In this document: positions 48,908 to 57,312 of the stretch, one piece after another
Layout: every line of letters starts with the position of its first letter
Position numbering within the stretch: position 1 is the first letter of the stretch
Source of the DNA: Rubrivivax sp.
GTDB taxonomy: Bacteria; Pseudomonadota; Gammaproteobacteria; Burkholderiales; Burkholderiaceae_C
NCBI GenBank assembly: GCA_004210455.1
Contig: SEFA01000014.1
Location: 108,245-172,244, forward strand
Length of the DNA: 64,000 nucleotides
Direction: 5' to 3'
Program-made: the position numbers and the translations under genes
The notes under the pieces: generated by a model
What the model saw: only the letters and a program-made list of their open reading frames with translations
Database searches by the model: none
Told to the model about the DNA's origin: nothing

Positions 48908-49264
48908 CTACTCGCTATCCGGGAACAGGCGTTCGATCAGGACGTCGATCGCCATGCCGCACAGCGAGTAGATCAGCGACCCGATCAGGGCCGCGCCGAA
49001 GCCGGCGACGGTGAAGCCGTCCAGCACGCTGGCCGTCGCCCAGAACAGCAGCGCGTTGATGACGAAGAGGAACAGCCCCAGCGTCAGCAGCGTGACCGGC
49101 AGGGTGAGCAGCACCAGCACCGGCCGCAGGATGGTGTTGAACAGGCCCAGCACGAAGGCCGCGATCAGCGCGGTGACGAAGCCCTTCACCTGGACGCCGG
49201 GATAGAGATGCGCCACCAGCAACAGCGCGGCGGCCAGCAGCATCCAACGGGTCAGCGTTTTCAT
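48908..49264 (-). CDS. YvlD/phage-holin-4_2 family membrane protein
   Basis: The 118-residue protein has four hydrophobic segments and the family pattern HLYPGVQVKGFVTALIAAF, VLGLFNTILRPVLVLLTLP and INALLFWATASVLDGF. Despite the Pfam name it is a common chromosomal inner-membrane protein, and no other phage gene is near. It is convergent with the M48 protease gene and divergent from the riboswitch-TerC unit. Its function is unknown. Confidence 0.87.
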   Translation of the reverse strand: MKTLTRWMLLAAALLLVAHLYPGVQVKGFVTALIAAFVLGLFNTILRPVLVLLTLPVTLLTLGLFLFVINALLFWATASVLDGFTVAGFGAALIGSLIYSLCGMAIDVLIERLFPDSE

Positions 49265-49305
49265 GCGCTCAGCATACCGGCATCGATCATCAGGAAAATG
49301 CGAAC

Positions 49306-49332
49306 TTGAAATCTAGAACAACGCAGGATAAT
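49306..49332 (+). promoter_or_regulatory. Promoter of the riboswitch-TerC unit
   Basis: TTGAAA at 49306-49311 and GATAAT at 49327-49332 each match consensus at five of six positions, with a short 15-bp spacing. Transcription would begin just before the riboswitch aptamer. Confidence 0.55.
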
Positions 49333-49337
49333 TCGAA

Positions 49338-49435
49338 CCTTACGAAGGGGGAGTAGCCGCGCGGCGCAGGCCGCGGCAGACGCCCGTCAAGACGTTGCCG
49401 TGAAGGCAGCCGGGCCCTGCACCTGATGCCGGCCT
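49338..49435 (+). ncRNA. yybP-ykoY manganese riboswitch
   Basis: The aptamer contains the conserved GGGGAGTAGC block (49348-49357), a GC stem (CCGCG-CGGCG...), GTCAAGACG (49386-49394) and TGAAGGCAGCCGGGCCCTG (49401-49419), matching the yybP-ykoY consensus seen in the E. coli alx leader. This class senses Mn2+ and usually stands before TerC or manganese-export genes, as here. A likely expression platform follows: CCTTGCAAG at 49468-49476 is fully complementary to CTTGCAAGG at 49555-49563, which includes the ribosome-binding site of the TerC gene. Confidence 0.85.
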
Positions 49436-49570
49436 CGCCAGGTCCTCCGACCGCGAGACTGCATCAGCCTTGCAAGACCCTTCGATCGCAGCGCGCCGGC
49501 TCCAGGGCGGCGCATTGCCTTTGAAACCGGGATGGCGAATGCTCGCCCTCCCTTCTTGCAAGGAGCTCTC

Positions 49571-50560
49571 ATGAGCACGATCGTTCCCATGTGGCTGTGG
49601 GTGGCATTCGTCGGCATCGTCGTGGTGTCGCTGATCCTGGACTTCGTCGTCCTGCGCAAGCAGGGCGCTCACGACGTGGGCGTGAAGGAGGCGATCAACT
49701 GGTCGCTGGTGTGGGTGGCGCTGAGCGTCGCCTTCATGGGCCTGCTCTGGTGGGCCGTGCGCGACGGCACCGGCAGCACGGAACTGGCCAACACCAAGGC
49801 GCTGGAGTTCATCACCGGCTATCTCATCGAGAAATCGCTGGCGGTCGACAACATCTTTGTCTTCCTGATGATCTTCACCTACTTCTCGGTGCCATCGGCC
49901 TACCAGAAGCGGGTGCTCATGATGGGCATCATCGGCGCCATCGTGCTGCGGACGGTGATGATCCTGGTGGGCGGCTGGCTGATCGCGCAGTTCCACTGGA
50001 TCCTCTACCTGTTCGGCGCCTTCCTGCTGATCACCGGCATCAAGATGTGGTGGGCGGCCGGCAAGGAACCCGATCTTGAGGACAACCCTGCGCTGAAGCT
50101 GCTTCGACGCGTGCTGCCGGTCAGCAAGAACTTCGACGGCGAACGCTTCTTCACGCTCGAGAACGGCAAGCGCATCGCCACGCCGATGCTGCTGGTGATC
50201 GCACTGGTGGGCATGACCGACGTGATCTTCGCGGTGGACTCGATCCCGGCGATCTTCGCGATCACCAATGACCCGTTCATCGTGCTGAGCTCCAACATCT
50301 TTGCGATCCTGGGACTGCGCGCGATGTACTTCCTGCTCGCGGCGATGGCGTCCAAGTTCCATCTGCTCAGCTACGGCCTGGCGGTGGTGCTGGTATTCAT
50401 CGGCGCCAAGATGATGCTGATCGACGTGATCAAGATCCCGGTGCTGCTGTCGCTGGGCGTGGTGGTTGCGATCCTGGCCATCACGATGATCTGGAGCCTG
50501 CGCACTGCGCCCAAGCTGCCGGAGCATCATTCGGAAGCGCCTTCGAAGGCTGCCGACTGA
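49571..50560 (+). CDS. alx: TerC family membrane protein (Alx type), riboswitch-controlled
   Basis: The 329-residue protein has about nine membrane helices and the two acidic TerC motifs YLIEKSLAVDNIFVFLMIFT and TDVIFAVDSIPAIFAITNDP. This longer type matches Alx, a manganese exporter in E. coli. ATG 49571 follows AAGGAG (49560-49565). The 306-bp leader holds a yybP-ykoY riboswitch, so expression should rise with Mn2+. The other TerC gene of the window (37469-38200) is of the shorter type and lacks the riboswitch. Confidence 0.92.
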   Translation: MSTIVPMWLWVAFVGIVVVSLILDFVVLRKQGAHDVGVKEAINWSLVWVALSVAFMGLLWWAVRDGTGSTELANTKALEFITGYLIEKSLAVDNIFVFLMIFTYFSVPSAYQKRVLMMGIIGAIVLRTVMILVGGWLIAQFHWILYLFGAFLLITGIKMWWAAGKEPDLEDNPALKLLRRVLPVSKNFDGERFFTLENGKRIATPMLLVIALVGMTDVIFAVDSIPAIFAITNDPFIVLSSNIFAILGLRAMYFLLAAMASKFHLLSYGLAVVLVFIGAKMMLIDVIKIPVLLSLGVVVAILAITMIWSLRTAPKLPEHHSEAPSKAAD

Positions 50561-50570
50561 ACTCGGACCG

Positions 50571-50652
50571 CACCGGATCCGGGCGATGCCCGGTCCGGTG
50601 TTCACAGATCCTTGAAACCCGCGCGACGCGCCAGCGTCCCGCGGGTTTTGTG
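50571..50652 (+). terminator. Two tandem hairpins ending the TerC unit
   Basis: CACCGGATCCGGGC / GCCCGGTCCGGTG (50571-50600, GAT loop, one bulge) is followed by AAACCCGCG / CGCGGGTTT (50615-50648) with a TTTTG tail. The second is a good intrinsic terminator. Confidence 0.75.
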
Positions 50653-50718
50653 CTTTACAGAACAGAAACAGGGACGTCGCGCGTTCGCCACGCGGAAAGC
50701 CTGCGGAACAGCAATTCT

Positions 50719-50749
50719 TTGACACACTCAAATGAGAATGCTTAGCATT
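50719..50749 (+). promoter_or_regulatory. Fur-box promoter of the iron-uptake locus
   Basis: TTGACA (50719-50724) and TAGCAT (50743-50748) form a -35/-10 pair with 18-bp spacing. AATGAGAATGCTTAGCATT (50731-50749) overlaps the -10 and fits the 7-1-7 Fur consensus TGATAAT-N-ATTATCA at 11 of 14 positions. Iron-repressed transcription is expected. About 168 bp of leader follow before the receptor start. Confidence 0.75.
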
Positions 50750-50916
50750 TGCGGCCTTTGAGTCCTCGCCGGCCTCAATCACCCGCCACCGCCAGCCAGA
50801 CGCGACAGGGAGGGGGCCCGCCACCGTACGCCGTGATGCGTCGGGACGACGCCGCCATCACGCGCAGCCAGCCGAGCCAGATTTCCTACAAGAACTTCCC
50901 CTCGGAGCTCGAATCC

Positions 50917-53295
50917 ATGTCCCGTTACATCAAGAGCCGCAAACATGCGGTGGCCCCGCTGGCCGCACTGGCCGCCTCCCTGACCCTCCCGCTGGCTCAC
51001 GCCGCCGAAGCGCCCGCCCCGGCCCCGGCCGATGCGGCGACCGCCTCCGCTGCCGCTTCGCCCTACCTGCCGCAGGTGAAGGTCGACGGCACTGCCCAGT
51101 CCGCCTACAAGTCCGACAAGAGCGCGTCCTCGAAGATCACCCAGCCGCTGCTGGAAACGCCCAAGACGATCTCGGTGATCAAGAAGGAAGTGCTGCGCGA
51201 ACAAGGGGCCGTGTCGTTGATCGACGCGCTGCAGAACACCCCGGGCATCACGATGCAGTTGGGTGAGAACGGCAACACCTCCGCCGGCGACACCTTCCAG
51301 ATGCGCGGCTTCTCGGCCAGCACCTCGACCTTCGTCGACGGCATCCGCGACCTGGGCGCGGTCACGCGAGACGTGTTCAACCTCGAGCAGATCGAAGTCG
51401 TGAAGGGCCCGTCGGGTGCCGACACCGGCCGCGGCGCGTCCGCCGGCTACATCAACCTGATCAGCAAGCTGCCCCAGATCGAGAACTCGATCGACGGCGT
51501 GATCACGATCGGCGACGCGAGCCGCAAGCGCGCCTCGATCGACGTCAACCAGAAGGTGATGGACAACACCGCCGTCCGTCTGAATGCCGTGTGGCAGGAC
51601 AACGGTGTCCCGGGCCGCGACATCGTCGAGCGCAAGACGCACGCGATCGCGCCGGGGATCGCCTTCGGTCTGAACACGCCGACGCGCTTCTTCCTGTACT
51701 CGCAGCACGTGCGCCAGAACAACGTGCCGGACGGCGGCATTCCCGCGATCGGCTGGGAAGGCTTCACCGTGGCGAACCCCGCGGCCGGCGCGACGCCCGC
51801 CGCCATCGCGGGCCTGAACGCGCTGAAGACGGCCTCGAAGGTCGACACCGGCAACTACTACGGCAGCCGCAACGACCGCGAGAAGGTCAAGGCCGACATG
51901 GTCACGGCCAAGCTGGAGATGGACATCGGCAACGGCCTGACGGTGCGCAACACCTCGCGCTACGGTCGCACCCACATGGACCGCGTGATCACCGGCATCA
52001 TCGGCATCACGAACGTGCCGGGCACCGGCGCCGCCGCCGCCGTGGTGACCGCCGATCCGTCGACCTGGCAGATCGCCCGATCGCGTCAGCGCGTGGACCA
52101 GACCAACGAGATCCTGGCCAACCAGACCAGCATCAACGCCGCGTTCGCGACTGGCGGCATCAAGCATGACCTGTCCACCGGCGTCGAGCTGATGTACGAA
52201 AGCCAGGACAGCCGCGGCTTCGGCACGACCGCGCAGACGATCAACGGCGTGAGCTACGCCGCCATCGCCAACCCGCCGGCCAACCTCTACAACCCGAACG
52301 CGAACGACGTGCTGGGCACGCCTTACGCCACCGGCGCCGACAGCGAAGGCAGCACGATCACGCAGGCGATCTACGCGCTGGACACGATCGCCGTGACCGA
52401 CGCGCTCAAGCTCACCTTCGGCGTGCGCACCGAGCACTACAAGATCAAGACGACGACCGGCAGCGTCACCACCGGCACCGGCCCGCTGGGCAACACGATC
52501 ACCACGACCAAGCTCGGGGCGGGCAAGTGGATCACGAGCTGGAACCTCGGCGCCGTGTACAAGCTGGCCGAGAACGGCACGGTCTACGCCGCCGCCGCCA
52601 ACTCGCTGACGCCTCCCGGCAGCGCCAACTTCACGCTGAGCAGCTCCGGCCAGGCCGGCACGGCCGCCGACGCGCAGGAGACGACGAACTACGAGCTGGG
52701 CACCAAGTGGGACCTGCTCAACAAGCGCCTGAACCTGACCGCCGCGCTGTACCGCAGCGAGAACGACGGTCAGGTGAGCGTGGACGCCTTGACCAACGTC
52801 GCGACGCAAGGCGGCAAGACCCGCGTGCAGGGGATCGAGCTGGCCGCCGTCGGCCAGATCACCAACTTCTGGCAGATCACCGCCGGCGTCCAGACCATGG
52901 ACACCAAGCAGATCAACCAGCGCAGCGCCTCCACCGCGACCAACCCGAACCAGACGGTGACGGACGGCGTGCGTTGGACGCCGAAGTGGTCCGCCACGCT
53001 GTGGACCTCGTACCAGTGGAACGACTGGACGGGCGCCGTCGGTGCGCGCCATGTGTCGGAGCAGAAGCGCGTGATCACCGTCGCCGCCGCCCCTTCGACC
53101 GGCCTGCCGGAACTGCCGGCCTACACCGTGATGGACCTGATGGGCGCCTACCGCGTCAACAAGAACGTCTCGCTGCAGCTGAACGTGACCAACGTGTTCG
53201 ACAAGAAGTACATGAGCTCGTTGAACAACGGCGGCGGCCGGCTGGTGCTGGGCGCTCCGCGCGCGGCGACGCTCTCGGCCAACATCGGCTTCTGA
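50917..53295 (+). CDS. fiu: TonB-dependent catecholate siderophore receptor (Fiu-like)
   Basis: The 792-residue outer-membrane protein has a signal peptide (to AHA near residue 34), an Ala/Pro-rich segment, a plug (about 65-210; LLETPKTISVIKKEVLREQG, TPGITMQLGENGN, DTFQMRGFSASTSTFVDGIR, IEVVKGPSGADTGRG) and a barrel ending in SANIGF. This fits the Fiu/PiuA family that imports catechol-type ferric siderophores. ATG 50917 starts MSRYIKSRKHAVAP. It follows a Fur-box promoter and is first in a seven-gene co-directional run with piuC second, as in the classic piuA-piuC pairing. Confidence 0.92.
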   Translation: MSRYIKSRKHAVAPLAALAASLTLPLAHAAEAPAPAPADAATASAAASPYLPQVKVDGTAQSAYKSDKSASSKITQPLLETPKTISVIKKEVLREQGAVSLIDALQNTPGITMQLGENGNTSAGDTFQMRGFSASTSTFVDGIRDLGAVTRDVFNLEQIEVVKGPSGADTGRGASAGYINLISKLPQIENSIDGVITIGDASRKRASIDVNQKVMDNTAVRLNAVWQDNGVPGRDIVERKTHAIAPGIAFGLNTPTRFFLYSQHVRQNNVPDGGIPAIGWEGFTVANPAAGATPAAIAGLNALKTASKVDTGNYYGSRNDREKVKADMVTAKLEMDIGNGLTVRNTSRYGRTHMDRVITGIIGITNVPGTGAAAAVVTADPSTWQIARSRQRVDQTNEILANQTSINAAFATGGIKHDLSTGVELMYESQDSRGFGTTAQTINGVSYAAIANPPANLYNPNANDVLGTPYATGADSEGSTITQAIYALDTIAVTDALKLTFGVRTEHYKIKTTTGSVTTGTGPLGNTITTTKLGAGKWITSWNLGAVYKLAENGTVYAAAANSLTPPGSANFTLSSSGQAGTAADAQETTNYELGTKWDLLNKRLNLTAALYRSENDGQVSVDALTNVATQGGKTRVQGIELAAVGQITNFWQITAGVQTMDTKQINQRSASTATNPNQTVTDGVRWTPKWSATLWTSYQWNDWTGAVGARHVSEQKRVITVAAAPSTGLPELPAYTVMDLMGAYRVNKNVSLQLNVTNVFDKKYMSSLNNGGGRLVLGAPRAATLSANIGF

Positions 53296-53327
53296 TCGAC
53301 GCCTGAGCGTTTGAGGTAGCGTACGGC

Positions 53328-53359
53328 CGGCCCGTCCCTGTCCTAGCAGGGGCGGGCCG
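53328..53359 (+). terminator. Hairpin between the siderophore receptor gene and piuC
   Basis: CGGCCCGTCCCTG pairs with CAGGGGCGGGCCG (one mismatch, loop TCCTAG). No U-tract follows, so it may attenuate or protect the receptor mRNA rather than stop transcription fully. Confidence 0.5.
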
Positions 53360-53397
53360 TCGTCCGTCCTCACCTCCTGAATCAATTCGATCCGGAC

Positions 53398-54078
53398 ATG
53401 CTTCTTCACATCCCCGAAGTGCTCAGCAAGCAGGACGTGCGCGAGATGCGCCAGCTCCTGGACGCCGCCGATTGGACCGACGGTCGCGCGACCGTGGGCG
53501 AGCAGGGCGCGAAGGTCAAGCAGAACCGGCAGCTGCCGGTCGAGCATCCGGCCGCGCGCGAGATCGGCGCGCACATCCGCGCGGTGTTGGCGCGGCATCC
53601 GCTGTTCATCTCCGCGGCGCTGCCGCTGCGCACGCTGGCGCCGCTGTTCAACCGCTACGAGGGCGGCGAGCATTACGGCTTCCACGTCGACGGCGCGATC
53701 ATGCGCCAGCAGGGCAGCGACCAGCCGCTGCGCAGCGACGTGTCCTCCACTCTCTTCCTGAGCGAGCCCGACGAGTACGACGGCGGCGAGCTCGAGGTCG
53801 TCGACACCTACGGCACGCACGAGGTGAAACTGCCGGCGGGCGACCTCATCGTCTATGCGAGCACCAGCCTGCATCGCGTGACCCCGGTGACGCGCGGCGC
53901 GCGGATCTGCTCGTTCTTCTGGACGCAGAGCCTGATCCGGCAGGACTGGCAGCGGGCGATGCTGTTCGAGCTCGACCAGGCCATCCAGAAACTGCGCGGC
54001 CGTCTCGGCGACGACGCCGAAACGACAGCGCTCACCGGCCACTATCACAACCTGCTGCGCCTCTGGGCCGAGACATGA
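53398..54078 (+). CDS. piuC: Fe(II)/2-oxoglutarate-dependent PKHD-type hydroxylase PiuC
   Basis: The 226-residue dioxygenase has the iron triad His96-x-Asp98 (YGFHVDGAI) and His159 (SLHRVTPV), and Arg169 ([10 protein letters not shown]) for 2-oxoglutarate. PiuC/YbiX genes are regularly linked to Fiu/PiuA receptors and are iron-regulated; the substrate is not established. It overlaps the PepSY gene by ATGA. Confidence 0.93.
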   Translation: MLLHIPEVLSKQDVREMRQLLDAADWTDGRATVGEQGAKVKQNRQLPVEHPAAREIGAHIRAVLARHPLFISAALPLRTLAPLFNRYEGGEHYGFHVDGAIMRQQGSDQPLRSDVSSTLFLSEPDEYDGGELEVVDTYGTHEVKLPAGDLIVYASTSLHRVTPVTRGARICSFFWTQSLIRQDWQRAMLFELDQAIQKLRGRLGDDAETTALTGHYHNLLRLWAET

Positions 54079-54737
54079 GCGGACCCAAGAGCGCCAATCC
54101 AGCAGGCCATGCCGGCAGCGCAGCGAAGCGTTCCGGCTGGCTGAAGCAGCTGCACCAGTGGCACTGGATCAGCTCGGCGATCTGCCTGATCGGCATGATC
54201 CTGTTCGCCGTCACCGGCATCACGCTGAACCACGCCGCCGACATCGAGTCCAAGCCGGCCATCGTCAGCAAGACCGCGCGACTGCCGGGCGAACTGGCTG
54301 CGCCGCTGAAGCCGGCATCCGCCGACGAGTCCGACAGCAAGGCGCCAGTGCCCGCCCCGGTGCGCGCGTGGCTGACCAAGGAACTAGGCCGTGCGATCGA
54401 CGGCCGCGAAGCCGAGTGGAACCGCGACGAGATCTACCTCGCGCTGCCACGCCCCGGCGGCGACGCCTGGATCCGCATCGCACGCGACAGCGGCGAGGTC
54501 GAGTTCGAGGACACCGACCGCGGCTGGATCTCCTACCTCAACGACCTGCACAAGGGTCGCCATGCCGGCGTGGCCTGGAGCTGGTTCATCGACATCTTCG
54601 CCGTCGCCTGCCTGCTGTTTTCCATCACGGGCCTGCTCATCCTCAAGTTCCATGCCGTCAGCCGTCCCAGCACCTGGCCGCTCGTCGGCCTGGGCTTGGT
54701 GATCCCGGCGCTGCTGGCGCTGCTGCTGATCCATTGA
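54075..54737 (+). CDS. PepSY-associated transmembrane protein
   Basis: The 220-residue protein has a membrane helix at about 33-52 ([20 protein letters not shown]), a periplasmic PepSY-like domain (about 55-150; [20 protein letters not shown], then [10 protein letters not shown]) and two C-terminal helices (about 160-180 and 195-219). The His in LHQWHW and the LNH and LHKGRH histidines fit the heme- or electron-carrying PepSY_TM relatives. It lies between piuC and the DUF2271 gene, so it is a good candidate for passing electrons across the membrane; that role is inferred. Confidence 0.85.
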   Translation: MSGPKSANPAGHAGSAAKRSGWLKQLHQWHWISSAICLIGMILFAVTGITLNHAADIESKPAIVSKTARLPGELAAPLKPASADESDSKAPVPAPVRAWLTKELGRAIDGREAEWNRDEIYLALPRPGGDAWIRIARDSGEVEFEDTDRGWISYLNDLHKGRHAGVAWSWFIDIFAVACLLFSITGLLILKFHAVSRPSTWPLVGLGLVIPALLALLLIH

Positions 54738-54796
54738 TTTCCTTTCCGCTCCGAGCCGCCGCCAGGATCCTCCCGACCTTCAACCGAGACTCGACC

Positions 54797-55342
54797 ATGA
54801 ATCGCTCCGCAAGTCGTACCCTCCTCCAGCTCGGTGCCCTCGGCACCCTGGGCACCCTGGCCGTCGGCTCGTCCGCCTGGGCCGCCACCGTCCAGCTCAA
54901 GCTGGAAGTGCCGCGCCTGAACGTCGCCGAGTACCACCGCCCCTACATCGCCGTGTGGGTCGAGAAGGCCGGCGAGTCTGGCCCGGCCGTCGCGCAGCTG
55001 GCCGTCTGGTACGACACCAAGAAGCAGAACAACGCCGGCACCAAGTGGCTCAAGGACATGCGCCAGTGGTGGCGCCAGGGCGGCCGCAACCTGACGGTGC
55101 CCGCCGACGGCGTGACCGCCGCGACACGCGCCCCGGGCGAGCACGCGATTTCGCTGGACACGAGCGCCGCGCTGGCCGCGCTGCCTCCGGGCAAGTACGA
55201 GGTGGTCGTCGAGTCCAGCCGCGAAGCCGGCGGCCGTGAAGTGCAGCGCCTGCCGCTGACCTGGCCGGTGAAGGCCGCCGCGACGGCGAAGGCGCAAGGC
55301 GAGCACGAGCTCGGCGCGCTGGAACTGACGGTCAAGCCCTGA
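54797..55342 (+). CDS. DUF2271 periplasmic protein with an ApbE-type flavinylation motif
   Basis: The 181-residue protein has a signal peptide (to AWA near residue 29) and a DUF2271 domain (VQLKLEVPRLNVAEYHRPYI, WVEKAGESG, LAVWYDTKKQNNAGTKWLKD and MRQWWRQGGRNL). Residues 104-110 are DGVTAAT, matching the D-G-x-S/T-G/A-A-T consensus to which ApbE attaches FMN, which would be on Thr110. ApbE and a diflavin reductase are encoded three and four genes on. I infer a flavinylated periplasmic electron carrier. Confidence 0.87.
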   Translation: MNRSASRTLLQLGALGTLGTLAVGSSAWAATVQLKLEVPRLNVAEYHRPYIAVWVEKAGESGPAVAQLAVWYDTKKQNNAGTKWLKDMRQWWRQGGRNLTVPADGVTAATRAPGEHAISLDTSAALAALPPGKYEVVVESSREAGGREVQRLPLTWPVKAAATAKAQGEHELGALELTVKP

Positions 55343-55386
55343 TCGCGTCGCGACAGGCTCCACGACAAGACACGGAGGAACTCACC

Positions 55387-56223
55387 ATGACGAAGACTTC
55401 GATCATTTCCCGGATCGCTCCCGTCGCGCTGGCCATCGCCGCGCTGGTCCCGCTGACCGCGCACGCGCACATGACCTGGCTGCTGCCCAACAAGGCGGCC
55501 TTCGACGGCAAGGAGCCGGTGGCCTCGTTCGATGCGGCCGTCTCGGAAGACCTGTTCAACTTCGAGCGTGCGCTCAAGCTGGAGACGGTGCGCGTCACCG
55601 CGCCCGACGGCAAGACCGTCGAGGCCGAGAACCGCAGCGCCGCCCGCCACCGCGAGAGCTTCGACGTGAAGCTGACGCAGGACGGCACCTGGCGCGTCAG
55701 CAACGTCAGCCAGTCGATGATGGGCGCGTACAAGGTGGGCGGCGAAACCAAGCGCTTCCGCGGCACGCGCGAGAGCTTCGCCAAGGACGTGCCGGCCGAT
55801 GCCGAGGTCACCGCGCTGACGGTGATGAGCAACCGCCAGCAGACCTTCGTCAGCAAGGAAGAGGCCGGCAAGGTCGACTTCAAGCCCGAGGGCGACGGCC
55901 TCGAATTGCTGCCGCTGGGTCCGGTCACCGACCTGAGCCACGGCGACAAGACGAAGTTCCGGCTGGTGCTGGACGGCAAGCCGGCCGCCGACGTGCAGCT
56001 CAAGCTGATCCGCGAGGGCAACCGCTATCGCTACAAGTTCGGCGAAGTTGAGCTGAAGACCGATGCGAAGGGCGAGTTCACGGTCGAATGGACGGAGGCG
56101 GGCCGCTACTTCATCGGCGCGAGCACCGGACCCGCGCGCGGCCCGAACGCGCCCTCCGGCACGCGCGAAGCGCCGGTGCAGCGCGCCAGCGTGAGCGCCA
56201 CCTTCGAAGTGCTGCCGAAGTGA
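55387..56223 (+). CDS. DUF4198 periplasmic protein
   Basis: The 278-residue protein has a signal peptide (to AHAH near residue 27) and the DUF4198 pattern MTWLLPNKAAFDG near the mature N-terminus, then beta-rich segments with GRYFIGASTGPARG near the end. DUF4198 proteins are periplasmic, related to NikM-type metal-uptake components, and often sit beside TonB receptors. The mature protein begins with His (AHAHMTWLL), which could bind metal. GGAGG precedes ATG 55387. Confidence 0.87.
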   Translation: MTKTSIISRIAPVALAIAALVPLTAHAHMTWLLPNKAAFDGKEPVASFDAAVSEDLFNFERALKLETVRVTAPDGKTVEAENRSAARHRESFDVKLTQDGTWRVSNVSQSMMGAYKVGGETKRFRGTRESFAKDVPADAEVTALTVMSNRQQTFVSKEEAGKVDFKPEGDGLELLPLGPVTDLSHGDKTKFRLVLDGKPAADVQLKLIREGNRYRYKFGEVELKTDAKGEFTVEWTEAGRYFIGASTGPARGPNAPSGTREAPVQRASVSATFEVLPK

Positions 56224-56240
56224 GCTTGACGGGCGGAACG

Positions 56241-57305
56241 ATGACGACGCGGGGTGCGGTCGCCGCGCTCGAGCCGCGCGTCCTTGTTCCGCTGCGTATC
56301 GAGGGCGAGCCTCCGGCGCTCGGCCAGGCCGTGCATGCGCTCGCCGGCGAGACGATGGGGACGACCTGGTCCGTGCGGTTCATCGGTCCGGCGGGGCTGC
56401 GCCTCGCGGCGATCGAAACCGCCGTCGGCCACGCCTGCGACGACGTCATCGCTCAGATGAGCAGCTGGGACGCGGGCTCGGACCTCAGCCGTTTCAATCG
56501 CGCGGCGGCGGGCACGGCCTGTGCGCTGCCGGACGGTCTCGCCGTTGTCGTCGACGCGGCCCTGCGCATCGCCGCCGGCAGCGACGGCGCCTACGATCCG
56601 ACGGCCGGCGCGCTCGTCGCGTTGTGGGGGTTCGGGCCGTCGGGCGAGACCGCCCTCGCGCCGCGCCACGACGCGCCAGGCTTCCGCGCACCGTCGCCCG
56701 AGGACTGCGATCGCGTCCACTGCGGCTGGGAGTCGCTGCCATGGGATGGCACACGACGCGTGCTCACCCAACCCGGCGAGGCGACGTTGGATCTGTCGGC
56801 GATCGCCAAAGGCTTTGCGGTCGATCGCGTGTCCGCCGTGCTGACCTCGCTCGGTCTGCCGGACCACCTCGTCGAGATCGGCGGAGAGCTGCGCGGCGCC
56901 GGGCTCAAGCCGGAAGGTCAGCCCTGGTGGGTCGATCTGGAGCCGCCGTCCGCCGACAGCGGCCTCGCGCCGGTGCGCATCGCCCTGCACGGTTTGTCGG
57001 TGGCGACGTCCGGCGACTACCGGAAGTTCTTCGACGAGGCCGACGGGTCGCGTCGTTCCCACACCATCGATCCGCGCAGTCGACGGCCGATCGAGCACGG
57101 GCTGGCATCGGTCACCGTCGTGCACGACAGCGCGATGTGGGCCGACGGCTGGTCGACGGCACTGATGGTGCTCGGACTGGAAGAAGGCCTCGCGCTGGCG
57201 GAGCGCCTCGGGTTGGCCGCGCTGCTGGTGCGGCGTCGTGCGCCGTCGGAAGGCGGTGGCTTCGAGGAGCGTTTCTCCTCGGCGATGCGTGCGCTGATGC
57301 TGTGA
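56241..57305 (+). CDS. apbE: FAD:protein FMN transferase (ApbE family)
   Basis: The 354-residue enzyme moves FMN from FAD onto Thr/Ser of target proteins. It shows AGETMGTTWSVRF, the SSWDAGSDLSRFNRAAAG segment, GAYDPTAGALVALWGFGP, TLDLSAIAKGFAVDRVSAVL (flavin/Mg site), SVATSGDYRKFF, HTIDPRSRRP and the metal-binding MWADGWSTALMVLG. A GTG at 56220 overlapping the previous stop is an alternative start. There is no clear signal peptide or lipobox, which is unusual for ApbE, so export is uncertain. Its likely target is the DUF2271 protein. Confidence 0.9.
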   Translation: MTTRGAVAALEPRVLVPLRIEGEPPALGQAVHALAGETMGTTWSVRFIGPAGLRLAAIETAVGHACDDVIAQMSSWDAGSDLSRFNRAAAGTACALPDGLAVVVDAALRIAAGSDGAYDPTAGALVALWGFGPSGETALAPRHDAPGFRAPSPEDCDRVHCGWESLPWDGTRRVLTQPGEATLDLSAIAKGFAVDRVSAVLTSLGLPDHLVEIGGELRGAGLKPEGQPWWVDLEPPSADSGLAPVRIALHGLSVATSGDYRKFFDEADGSRRSHTIDPRSRRPIEHGLASVTVVHDSAMWADGWSTALMVLGLEEGLALAERLGLAALLVRRRAPSEGGGFEERFSSAMRALML

Positions 57306-57312
57306 TGTCCTG

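Noticed and set aside
48908..49264. Phage holin as sign of a prophage
   Set aside because: The YvlD/holin-4_2 family is common on bacterial chromosomes, and no other phage gene, integrase or attachment site is nearby.
50779..54048. Very long open frame antisense to the siderophore receptor and piuC (over 1000 codons)
   Set aside because: It is a GC-codon shadow: the translation is Val/Arg/Gly/His-rich without domain motifs, and the sense strand encodes clear families with normal starts.
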